Assembly: GCA_903829565.1 (NCBI GenBank)
Contig: CAIKQM010000595.1
Coordinates: forward strand, 1 to 7,049
Direction: 5' to 3'
Length of the DNA: 7,049 bases
Source of the DNA: an uncultured Planctomycetota bacterium
GTDB lineage: Bacteria; Planctomycetota; UBA1135; GCA-002686595
In this document: positions 1 to 5,672 of the stretch, in pieces
How positions within the stretch are numbered: the first letter of the stretch is position 1
Layout: each line of letters begins with the position of its first letter
Position numbers and translations under genes: made by a program
The notes under the pieces: model-generated
The model's database searches: none
Told to the model about the DNA's origin: nothing
The model's input: the letters and a program-made list of their open reading frames with translations, nothing else

Positions 1-63
1 AGCGCTTTGTGCTGCCCGCCCCCTCGATCCCGAGGGCGAACGAGGCTACAGGGTGCGTAACCC

Positions 64-70
64 GAGGAGG
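64..70 (+). promoter_or_regulatory. Strong Shine-Dalgarno before the first gene
   Basis: GAGGAGG lies eight bases before the ATG at 79, close to a perfect anti-16S match. It fixes the start of the first gene. No other gene in the window has such a site, so this may be the main ribosome entry point of the four-gene block, with the following genes translated through overlap or coupling. Confidence 0.8.
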
Positions 71-78
71 TACCCGCT

Positions 79-822
79 ATGGCCCGCTTGATGCTCTACG
101 CGCCGCGCACCGTTGCCCTGGTTACGGAACTGCACCACGCCGCCCTGCCGCACGATCCCGAGGCGGTCGTCAAGATCCACCAGTCGCTGCGTCAGGGTCG
201 CGCCCTGCCGTATGAGCACCTGCAAGTCACGGCTCAGGGCGCCATCTTTGCCAACCAGCCCGAGACCGGCGGGACGAGCTTCGCCGCGTGCTTGCCGGAT
301 CGACTGCGGTTCTGCGAAGAGTTGTCCAGCATCACGCATGACGACTTTGCGGCGCGGGTCCGCTTGGTCGCGCGTCAGGTGGCTGCCTTGCGCGACATCG
401 GCGAGTACACCCAGCAGATCGTGACCGTCCGCACCCTGGTCAATCCGCAGGCCTACGACGATTCGCGCGAGTTCCTCAAGCACGCCGTCTACGGTTTTGA
501 TGACGAGATCGAGACGGGCTTTGGTCGCGGAGCCGCCTTGTTCGGCATGCGCCTCGTGTTCCCGCCGACCGAGGACAGCAGCGCCACGCACGCGCTGCGC
601 ATCGAGTCGTGTGCCTCGGATCCGCGCTCGTTGTACTTGGAGGATGTGGCGACCTTTGGCTCCATCGCCTACGACGGCATGATCGATGCGGTCGAGGCCA
701 ATGTGCTGGAGACCTATCGCTTCGTCACCGAGCAGACCATGCGGTTCTTGGCGACCTTCGATGTGGCTGTACCGCCGCCGGGCGAGGACACCAGCGGTGA
801 AGGCGAACTCGACGAGGAATAG
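79..822 (+). CDS. Hypothetical cytoplasmic protein, 247 aa
   Basis: I do not recognise this protein with confidence. The start is fixed by a GAGGAGG site eight bases upstream. There is no signal peptide or membrane segment, so it should be cytoplasmic. The N-terminal third looks like a mixed alpha/beta fold. The last third (about residues 165-225) contains a strand-rich part with a phrase like ALRIESCASD, then a long helix (about 200-222) and an acidic tail ending EGELDEE. This layout loosely recalls the TIGR04255 type of uncharacterised protein (about 250 aa, beta-rich C-terminal half, final helix), but that is only an impression. Codon use is the normal high-GC3 pattern of the window. The 3' end overlaps the following lipoprotein gene by 26 bases, which argues for co-expression. 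It is the only product of the block without an export signal, so it may act on the cytoplasmic side of the same process. Confidence 0.85.
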   Translation: MARLMLYAPRTVALVTELHHAALPHDPEAVVKIHQSLRQGRALPYEHLQVTAQGAIFANQPETGGTSFAACLPDRLRFCEELSSITHDDFAARVRLVARQVAALRDIGEYTQQIVTVRTLVNPQAYDDSREFLKHAVYGFDDEIETGFGRGAALFGMRLVFPPTEDSSATHALRIESCASDPRSLYLEDVATFGSIAYDGMIDAVEANVLETYRFVTEQTMRFLATFDVAVPPPGEDTSGEGELDEE

Positions 823-1474
823 CGGCGTTGGGCTGTTGGCGCTGGTCTTGGCGCATAGCTTGATGAGCTGTGGCACCCGCGATGTGCCGCCGCAAGCTTT
901 GCCAGCGGGCACGGTGCTGGCCGTCGATGATGTCGGACTGACGGCCGAGGAGATCGATGCAGCTGCGGACATCTGGGCTCAGCTCGACCCCGCGGCCAGT
1001 GCCACGCACCTGCGTCAACTTGCCTTGACAAACACGCTCTTCCCGCTGTGTGGCGGACGCTTGGCTGCGCCAGAGGCGCGCCTTGCCGCACGGCAAGTGA
1101 TCGACGCAGCCCATGCCGCTCTGTTGGCGGGCGAGGCCCCGCGCGACATCGAGACCAGTGAAGTGGAAGGCACTTGGCAAGCACTCACACCGATCGTGTG
1201 GCGCTGGGCCTTGGAAGCACAGCCCGGCCAAGTGTCCCCCGTGTTGGAGCAGCCGGGCACTTGGGCCTTTGCGCGACTGCACTCGGTAACCCCTGCTGTC
1301 AGCGCGCGCGACGTGCGCATGAAGCTGACTGTGTATCATCGCGCGTGGCTAGACCCGACGCGCGGACTAACTACCATTGACGAGCGCTTGAGTCGTGCCA
1401 CGCTGCGCAGTGCGGATGCGGCTTGGCTCGATCTGGTGCCACTGGTCTGGCAAAAGAAGCTCAACGTTCCCTAA
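797..1474 (+). CDS. Lipoprotein, possibly SurA/parvulin-like, 225 aa
   Basis: The frame stays open upstream to 686, but I place the start at GTG 797. A GAGGA at 784-788 stands eight bases before it, and only this start gives a clean lipoprotein signal: basic N-region (K2, R7), hydrophobic core about residues 10-21, and lipobox L22-M23-S24-C25. Cys25 would be lipidated and the protein anchored to a membrane. The mature part opens with a phrase like VLAVDDVGLTAEEIDAA, which resembles the start of SurA/PpiC N-terminal chaperone domains. Near residues 155-180, ALEAQPGQVSPVLEQPGTWA followed by FARLHSV resembles the final strand/helix/strand of parvulin domains. The protein is shorter than a full SurA (about 400 aa) and the middle of a parvulin domain is not obvious, so isomerase activity is doubtful. 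A chaperone-like or degenerate role is possible. The gene overlaps its upstream neighbour by 26 bases, consistent with translational coupling. Confidence 0.75.
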   Translation: MKANSTRNSGVGLLALVLAHSLMSCGTRDVPPQALPAGTVLAVDDVGLTAEEIDAAADIWAQLDPAASATHLRQLALTNTLFPLCGGRLAAPEARLAARQVIDAAHAALLAGEAPRDIETSEVEGTWQALTPIVWRWALEAQPGQVSPVLEQPGTWAFARLHSVTPAVSARDVRMKLTVYHRAWLDPTRGLTTIDERLSRATLRSADAAWLDLVPLVWQKKLNVP

Positions 1475-1495
1475 CGAAACGGCCTAACGAAACGG
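1470..1495 (+). repeat. Perfect 13-bp tandem duplication over a stop codon
   Basis: CCTAACGAAACGG occurs twice in direct succession (1470-1482 and 1483-1495). The TAA of the lipoprotein gene lies in the first copy at 1472-1474. The second copy fills most of the 29-base spacer before the next start codon, the place where a Shine-Dalgarno would be expected and is not seen. It looks like a recent small duplication, for example by replication slippage. Confidence 0.9.
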
Positions 1496-1503
1496 CTCGC
1501 CTC

Positions 1504-2361
1504 ATGAGATCGCTGCAGATGTTGCTGTGTGTGTGCCTGTTCGTTGTATGCGGCGCGTACGCCCAAGAGGCGCAGCCGGAGAAGCTCGCTGCATGGCCCA
1601 AGCCGGCCGACAAGGACGCGTTGCTGACCGCGATCGAGAAGGTCTGCAAGGCCGGCACCGAAGAGATGGAGCGTTCGGGTCGCGAGAGCGTCACGGCGGC
1701 GGGCGCTGCCGCTGTCCCGTTGCTGTTGGATCGCTATGGCAAGGAACGCGCCGAAGACGCGCGCGACCGCTTGCAGGATGTGCTCATCGCGCAAACGGAT
1801 GCCTCGATGACGCGCCTGTTGGCGGCGCGCTTTGAGGACAAGAACGAACTCGTGCGCACCTTCGCGTTGTGGCGCGTGGCGGCCTTCCCCGATGCGGAGG
1901 TCAAAGCTGCCGCGGACAAGGCCTGGGCCAAAGTGGCCAAGTTGGGCGCGAAGGCCAATGCAGACGAGCGCTATGCGGCGGCCTTGTGCTGTGCGTCGGC
2001 GGGCTCCTTGGCCGGCATGGAAGCGCTCTGGGAAGCGACCTCCGCCAAGTGGGACAAGAAGCAACGCGAGTTGCGCGCCGCTTTGAATGGAGTGCGCTGC
2101 AAAGAGGCGAGCGAGTGGGCCTTGGCACGCATCAAGGGCGACGACCGCAAAGCCACGGTCGCAGCGCTGCGCATGCTGGCCGGTTGCGGCATCAAGGAGG
2201 ATGCTGGCCGGATCAAGGTGCTGTTGTCCAACGAGGACAACTCCATCCGCGTCGCCACGATCAATGCGCTGCGCGGCATGGTGGATGGAGATGGGCCGCT
2301 GGAGGACATCTCGGCCTTCGAAGCGATTGAGACGGCCAAGAAGTGGGCGGGTCGTATCTGA
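1504..2361 (+). CDS. Secreted HEAT-repeat-like protein, 285 aa
   Basis: The frame extends upstream into the preceding gene (to 1423), but ATG 1504 gives a proper secretion signal: MRSLQ, then a hydrophobic core about residues 6-17, with likely cleavage after AYA (residue 21) before QEAQPEK. The mature protein is almost all alpha-helical, with alanine- and leucine-rich helix pairs. Examples are AAVPLLLDRYGKERAEDARD, then RTFALWRVAAFPDAEVKAAA, KATVAALRMLAGCGIKEDAG and SIRVATINALRGMVDGDG. These have the spacing of HEAT/ARM-type repeats of about 30-40 residues. The part after about residue 190 (alternating R/K-x-x-A-L-x-x-L-A-G) is the clearest. Such domains bind other proteins, and no catalytic motif is visible. 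No good ribosome site precedes the ATG, so reinitiation after the lipoprotein gene 29 bases upstream is likely. Its stop codon shares a base with the start of the next gene (TGATG), suggesting stoichiometric expression. HEAT-like is a fold-level call. Confidence 0.8.
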   Translation: MRSLQMLLCVCLFVVCGAYAQEAQPEKLAAWPKPADKDALLTAIEKVCKAGTEEMERSGRESVTAAGAAAVPLLLDRYGKERAEDARDRLQDVLIAQTDASMTRLLAARFEDKNELVRTFALWRVAAFPDAEVKAAADKAWAKVAKLGAKANADERYAAALCCASAGSLAGMEALWEATSAKWDKKQRELRAALNGVRCKEASEWALARIKGDDRKATVAALRMLAGCGIKEDAGRIKVLLSNEDNSIRVATINALRGMVDGDGPLEDISAFEAIETAKKWAGRI

Positions 2362-2363
2362 TG
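2359..2363 (+). promoter_or_regulatory. TGATG stop-start overlap
   Basis: The TGA of the HEAT-like gene (2359-2361) and the ATG of the next gene (2361-2363) share an A. This arrangement usually means termination-reinitiation coupling. It also decides the start of the next gene, because the reading frame begins earlier (2343) but only this ATG places the signal peptide at the N-terminus. Confidence 0.8.
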
Positions 2364-3626
2364 CGTGTCTTCCTCGGTGCGATCGTGGCGGTGTGTGTGC
2401 TGCTGGCGCCTGTTCAGGCCCAGAAGAAGAAGCGCATGGACCCTGCGGAGTGCAGTTGGTGCAAGAACGATCCGGCCTTGCTGGCGGGCGCCGGGCTCGT
2501 GTCGCATGGCGGCTTTGCCTTCGGCAAGAAGGGCTCGGACACGGAGAAGGTCGAGGCGCTGCTGTCGAGCCTCGACATCGTGTGGTTGGAGAGCGAGCAC
2601 TACCGCCTCGGCTTCGGGATCGGCCCGTTGCCCAAGCCCAAGCTGGAGGAGAAGAAGAAGCTGATCGCCGAGCTGACGCGCTTGAAGGAAGTGCTGCCGA
2701 CGGTGGCGCCGGAGAATTTGAACTTGGATGTGTGGATGCGCGCGCACCTGTACGCGCAGCGCTTGGAGGATCTGTACAAGCGCTTTGGTGAGCTGACGGG
2801 CGTGACGGGCATGCGCTTCGCGGCGGGTATGGGCAACACCGCCGGCGGGTACATGGGCGAGGGCCCGTACCTCGGCATGAAAGAGAAGTACGAGATCCTT
2901 GTCCTGCCGAACGAGGTGGCGCAGAAGGACTTCTTGATCGAGCACGCGGGTTTGCAAGTGACGCGCACGCAGCGTTGGCACTACACCGACCGCGGCGCGA
3001 TCGCGGCCATCGTCCACATTCGCCAAGCCAAGCTGCGTGAGGATTCGGCGCTCCACGCGCACCTCGGCGCGCAGATGGCTCACAACCTGTTCGACGGGTT
3101 GAAGTCGTACAACTACGACACGCCGATTTGGATCCACTCGGGGCTCGCGCACTACATGGAGCGCGAGATCGACCCGATGAACAACAGCTTCGACGCCGAC
3201 GAAGGCTCGACCTTCGAGACGACCTCGAAGACGAACTGGAAGGCCGAGGTCTACAAGCTGGTGGCCTCGAACCAAGCTCCGCGCATGGCCGAGCTGGTCA
3301 GCTTGAAGAACTACGGCGAGCTCAAGATCAACGCTCACTTTGTGGTGTGGTCGATGGTCGACTACCTCGCCACCGAGAAACCCGAGGCACTTGCCAAATT
3401 CGTGCAGGGCCTCAAATCCAACTTCAACGAGCAGGGCCTGCCTACCGGGGCGAACCTGCCAGACTGGCACCGCAAGCAGTTCGGGGAGTGCTTGGGGATG
3501 AACTACAACCAGTTTGATGAGGCTTGGAGGCAGTTTGTGATGTCGAGGTATCGGGGGAATCCCAAGAAAGAGGATGGGCCGGGGCCGATTGGTCCTGGGG
3601 GCTTGCCGCTGAGACCGGGGGGCTGA
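2361..3626 (+). CDS. Secreted gluzincin-like pseudopeptidase, 421 aa
   Basis: Residues 1-20 are a signal peptide (MRVFLGAIVAVCVLLAPVQA, cut before QKKKR). A C31-x2-C34 pair (ECSWC) follows, suited to a disulfide or metal. The central and C-terminal part has the layout of the planctomycete DUF1570/peptidase MA-like gluzincins: a helix where HExxH should stand (A237-Q238-M-A-H241), then PIWIHSGLAHYMERE (255-269), which matches the family pattern P-x-W-L-x-E-G-L-A-x-Y. Only His241 of the expected motif remains. The first His is Ala, the catalytic Glu is Gln, and the third ligand, expected 19 residues after His241, is Ser260. Nearby histidines (232, 234, 259, 264) might form another site. The helical end (about 300-405) contains NAHFVVWSMVDYLATE and a phrase like FDEAWRQFVMSRY, as in tails of this family. 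A Gly/Pro-rich tail (about 405-421) closes the protein. I infer an exported, non-proteolytic binding or scaffold protein, co-translated with the HEAT-like protein. The family assignment is from motif layout only. Confidence 0.75.
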   Translation: MRVFLGAIVAVCVLLAPVQAQKKKRMDPAECSWCKNDPALLAGAGLVSHGGFAFGKKGSDTEKVEALLSSLDIVWLESEHYRLGFGIGPLPKPKLEEKKKLIAELTRLKEVLPTVAPENLNLDVWMRAHLYAQRLEDLYKRFGELTGVTGMRFAAGMGNTAGGYMGEGPYLGMKEKYEILVLPNEVAQKDFLIEHAGLQVTRTQRWHYTDRGAIAAIVHIRQAKLREDSALHAHLGAQMAHNLFDGLKSYNYDTPIWIHSGLAHYMEREIDPMNNSFDADEGSTFETTSKTNWKAEVYKLVASNQAPRMAELVSLKNYGELKINAHFVVWSMVDYLATEKPEALAKFVQGLKSNFNEQGLPTGANLPDWHRKQFGECLGMNYNQFDEAWRQFVMSRYRGNPKKEDGPGPIGPGGLPLRPGG

Positions 3627-3628
3627 CC

Positions 3629-3653
3629 GATACTGGTCCCTTTGAGTGTGCGC
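3629..3653 (+). repeat. Left terminal inverted repeat
   Basis: 25-bp arm, outermost bases GATACTGGTCCC, innermost TGTGCGC. It pairs with 3804-3828 except at one position. The similarity does not extend outward (C3628 and C3829 are not complementary), so the element edge is sharp. Confidence 0.85.
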
Positions 3654-3664
3654 GGCGAGCTAGA

Positions 3665-3760
3665 CGATGCACATAAGCATTTACCTGACAAATAGTTAAG
3701 CCACAGACCGTTCGCAGGGCACGCCCTGGCGGTGGCCAAAAATCGATCGATGCACCTAAG
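3665..3760 (+). repeat. Internal short direct repeat of the element
   Basis: CGATGCACATAAG (3665-3677) recurs as CGATGCACCTAAG (3748-3760), 12 of 13 positions. The copies lie near the left and right thirds of the 200-bp element and have no coding context. They could be subterminal protein-binding sites, as found in some transposon ends, or chance. Confidence 0.55.
3715..3728. repeat. Small hairpin at the centre of the element
   Basis: CAGGG (3715-3719) and CCCTG (3724-3728) can pair around a four-base loop CACG. The hairpin sits close to the midpoint between the long inverted ends, so it would cap the large cruciform or RNA stem. Without a T-run it is not a standard intrinsic terminator. Confidence 0.45.
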
Positions 3761-3803
3761 TCGTTTCCGGGCCGACCTTGGTGGCCTCTCGGCTTTGTAA
3801 AGA

Positions 3804-3828
3804 GCGCACAATCAAAGGGACCAGTATC
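3804..3828 (-). repeat. Right terminal inverted repeat
   Basis: 25-bp arm ending in GGGACCAGTATC. It mirrors the left arm at 24 of 25 positions. The motif is reminiscent of the GGGACAGTA-type sequences found near some REP-associated tyrosine (Y1/IS200-like) transposases, but no such gene lies in the window and this resemblance is only from memory. Confidence 0.85.
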
Positions 3829-3970
3829 CAAAGTCCCGCGCCGCCCCCTCTCAGGCTATCCTTCTCCTCAGCCACCTCCCTCGGCCCCCAGTCGCAGCCA
3901 ATCGCCCGAAAGGGTCATGAGCCAAGCGCTTCCGTCCGATAGGTGTCTACCCAAGACCCCGCTCGACTCC

Positions 3971-4065
3971 CCTAGCGCAAAACAGCCACCTGCTACGATA
4001 CTCATGCAAGCTCCCGTTCGCGTGAGGTTGCAGAAGCACCGCGCGGGCGCCTAGCGCAAGCCACC
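3971..4065 (+). repeat. Direct repeat flanking the candidate promoter
   Basis: CCTAGCGCAA occurs at 3971-3980 and 4050-4059. In both places it is followed by GCCACC (directly in the second copy, after AACA in the first). The first copy lies in the -35 zone of the candidate promoter and the second just before the start codon at 4070. A pair of regulator sites or a leader-RNA element is possible; chance duplication is the alternative. Confidence 0.5.
3991..3999 (+). promoter_or_regulatory. Candidate extended -10 promoter
   Basis: TGCTACGAT is an extended -10 form (TG, one base, then TACGAT, five of six to TATAAT-type sites at the key T, A and final T positions being the informative ones). No good -35 hexamer is seen 17 bases upstream. 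Transcription would begin near 4006, giving a leader of about 64 bases before the ATG at 4070. It is the best match in the gap and is placed correctly for the radical SAM pair, but this is a weak prediction. Confidence 0.3.
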
Positions 4066-4069
4066 CGGG

Positions 4070-5668
4070 ATGATCCAACGCCGCAAACGCATCGTGCTGT
4101 TCCTGCCGCACCGCGCAGACCCTGCGCAGGGTGTGCGGGTAAGTGCGGATTTGACGCCGCTGGAACTGCTGCAGATCGCGGCGATCCCCGACCAAGAGGG
4201 TTACGAGTGCGTCCTCATCGACGCCATGGTCGAGCCGGACTACCTGGCCAAGATCTTCGAAGCCTGCGAAGGCGCGCTGTGCTTTGCGAGTTCGTGCATC
4301 TTGGGCTTCCAAGTCGCGCATGGCGCGCGCGTGGCCAAGGCGGTCCGCGAGAAGTTCCCCCACCTGCCCATCATCTGGGGCGGTTGGTTCCCGAGCGTCG
4401 TCCCTGAGCGCTACTTCTTGGAAGGCATCGCCGATGCGGTGGGCCTCGGTCAAGGAGAATTGACATTCGCGGATGTCGTGCGCGCGCTCGATGCCGGCGA
4501 GGACTTGGCCAAGGTGCCGGGACTCGCGGTCTGGCGCGACGGCCGCATGGTCTACACCGACCATCGCGCGGTCGTGGGCTTTGACAAGATCCCGGATGTG
4601 CCGTGGCACCTCTTGGAGTTCGACAAGTACGTCGCGCTGCAGAACGACACTTCGAGTGGTTGGAAGGTGCGCCACAAGTACGCGGATCCTTGGGACATGA
4701 AGCCCGGGACACCGCTGCGCGGTTTCAGCTACTACTCCAGCTACGGCTGCCCTGAGCCGTGCACCTTCTGCTGTTCGCCGTTGGTTACCGGACGACGCTG
4801 GAAGGCGATCCCGGGCCCCACGCTCGCCGACCGCGTCCTCGCGGTGCACGATCGCTTCAAGATCAACATCCTGCGCTTCCAAGACGCGAACTTTGGAGTG
4901 CATGAGAAGCGCAGCAACGAGTTCTGCACTGCGCTCATCAACGCCGGTTCGCCGTTCTGGTGGAACGGCACCTACGAGATCGAGACGATCGCGCGCTACA
5001 AGGATCCGTCGCTCGATCTCTTGAAGGAGTCGCGCTTCCACATGGCGGCCTTGGGCGCCGAAGCTGGCTCGAAGGAGCAGCAAGAGCGCATCAAGAAGAA
5101 GATCGACATCGAGAACGATCTGGAGAGTTCCCTGCGCCGGCTCAATCAGCGCGGCATCCAGACGGGCGTGTCATGGATCATTGGCTATCCCAATGAGCCG
5201 CTGGAGTCGATGCGCGCGACGCTGCGCGTAGCGGCCGAGATCAAGTACAAGTTCCCCAAGTCACCCTCGGACATCTTCCCGTTCCGGCCGATCCCGGGCA
5301 CGGAGGACTTCGAAGCTGCTGTCAAATTGGGTTACCAGGCGCCGCGCACGCTCGAAGAATGGGGCGCTGTGCTCGAGTACAAGTACGCCTTCGACGACAT
5401 CGGTTTGCCGATGGATGTCGTGCGCGCGTGGAAACGCTACGGCGTGGCCTCCACGTTCTATGACGAACTCGCCAAGGAAGGCGTGGGTGCCGTGCGCAGC
5501 CTGATGCGTTCCGTGTCGGGTTGGCGCTTGCGCAACCAGAACTACGCGTTCCCGATCGAACAGAAGCTCTTCCACATGTACGTGCGCGTCTCCGGCAAGA
5601 AGACGCAGGGCGACATGATCAAGAAGAACACCTCCTCGGGCGTGACGCCCAACGCCCCAGCTGCGTGA
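4070..5668 (+). CDS. Cobalamin-binding radical SAM protein, first paralogue, 532 aa
   Basis: An in-frame stop at 4052 makes ATG 4070 the first possible start, and it aligns with the start of the downstream paralogue. Residues about 7-150 form a Rossmann-like B12-binding domain: IVLFLPHRADP, PLELLQIA, IIWGGWFPSVVPE (W103-GGW-F107) and GLGQGE (125-130). No DxHxxG is visible, so cobalamin would not be His-coordinated from the usual loop, as in several class B enzymes. The radical SAM core follows, with C227-x3-C231-x2-C234 for the 4Fe-4S cluster, then GRRW, a conserved FQDANFGV, GAEAG (329-333, SAM-binding GxE-type strand) and WIIGYP. FPFRPIPGTEDF and a C-terminal helical extension of about 120 residues follow. 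It is probably a methyltransferase or another radical enzyme of the B12-radical SAM class (BchE-like layout). The substrate is unknown. It is cytoplasmic, with no signal peptide and no clear Shine-Dalgarno. The gene leads a tandem pair, four bases from the next gene. Confidence 0.92.
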   Translation: MIQRRKRIVLFLPHRADPAQGVRVSADLTPLELLQIAAIPDQEGYECVLIDAMVEPDYLAKIFEACEGALCFASSCILGFQVAHGARVAKAVREKFPHLPIIWGGWFPSVVPERYFLEGIADAVGLGQGELTFADVVRALDAGEDLAKVPGLAVWRDGRMVYTDHRAVVGFDKIPDVPWHLLEFDKYVALQNDTSSGWKVRHKYADPWDMKPGTPLRGFSYYSSYGCPEPCTFCCSPLVTGRRWKAIPGPTLADRVLAVHDRFKINILRFQDANFGVHEKRSNEFCTALINAGSPFWWNGTYEIETIARYKDPSLDLLKESRFHMAALGAEAGSKEQQERIKKKIDIENDLESSLRRLNQRGIQTGVSWIIGYPNEPLESMRATLRVAAEIKYKFPKSPSDIFPFRPIPGTEDFEAAVKLGYQAPRTLEEWGAVLEYKYAFDDIGLPMDVVRAWKRYGVASTFYDELAKEGVGAVRSLMRSVSGWRLRNQNYAFPIEQKLFHMYVRVSGKKTQGDMIKKNTSSGVTPNAPAA

Positions 5669-5672
5669 TGCC

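Larger units (their letters stand above)
3629..3828. mobile_element. 200-bp MITE-like element with 25-bp inverted ends
   Basis: The left end 3629-3653 begins GATACTGGTCCCTTTGA. The right end 3804-3828 is its reverse complement with 24 of 25 positions matching; the single difference is G3645 on the left opposite A3811 on the right. The element is exactly 200 bp and has no transposase-sized frame. A minus-strand frame crosses it entirely (ATG at 3831-3829), but it looks spurious. I see no clear target-site duplication at the edges. Long, nearly perfect terminal repeats around a short non-coding core are typical of non-autonomous transposons moved by a transposase elsewhere. A REP-like structure is an alternative. 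The left end starts three bases after the stop codon of the preceding gene, so read-through RNA could form a long stem and act as an mRNA 3' end. Confidence 0.7.
3829..4069. other. Gene-free leader region between element and radical SAM pair
   Basis: No plausible gene is present on either strand. The first 70 bases are rich in C and T (roughly 3832-3895) and differ in composition from the coding DNA. The last 110 bases hold a candidate promoter and a direct repeat, listed separately. A stop codon in frame with the next gene lies at 4052-4054. The long minus-strand frame that covers part of this region mostly mirrors the coding frame of the radical SAM gene. Confidence 0.6.

Noticed and set aside
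1..78. Possible end of an upstream gene before the first Shine-Dalgarno
   Set aside because: Three frames are partly open. One closes at 58-60 and another at 89-91, which would overlap the first gene. None has enough length or a recognisable motif to choose between them, so no partial gene is called.
1971..3470. Minus-strand open frame of 499 codons opposite the HEAT-like and pseudopeptidase genes
   Set aside because: It mirrors the high-GC3 codon pattern of the + strand genes, is rich in Arg, His, Leu and Val as such shadows are, crosses a real gene junction and shows no domain.
3576..3622. Canonical G-quadruplex at the end of the pseudopeptidase gene
   Set aside because: Four G-runs exist, but two of the loops are 12 and 15 bases, longer than standard models allow. 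It is kept only as part of the codon-shift observation.
3627..3660. Intrinsic terminator directly after the first block
   Set aside because: There is no compact GC-rich hairpin followed by a T-run. The only strong pairing partner is the far arm of the 200-bp element.
3442..3831. Minus-strand frame of 129 codons running through the 200-bp element
   Set aside because: It begins at the element edge, continues into the antisense of the pseudopeptidase gene and has no recognisable domain. It is better explained by the inverted repeats and chance.
4455..4470. TTGACA-like -35 sequence in GAATTGACATTC inside both radical SAM genes
   Set aside because: It lies in the conserved coding segment for GE-L-T-F and recurs at the same codons in the paralogue, so protein conservation explains it. 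No -10 at the right distance stands out.
3947..5083. Minus-strand open frame of 378 codons opposite the first radical SAM gene
   Set aside because: The + strand frame holds unmistakable radical SAM motifs; the opposite frame is the usual low-stop shadow, and a similar shadow recurs opposite the paralogue.
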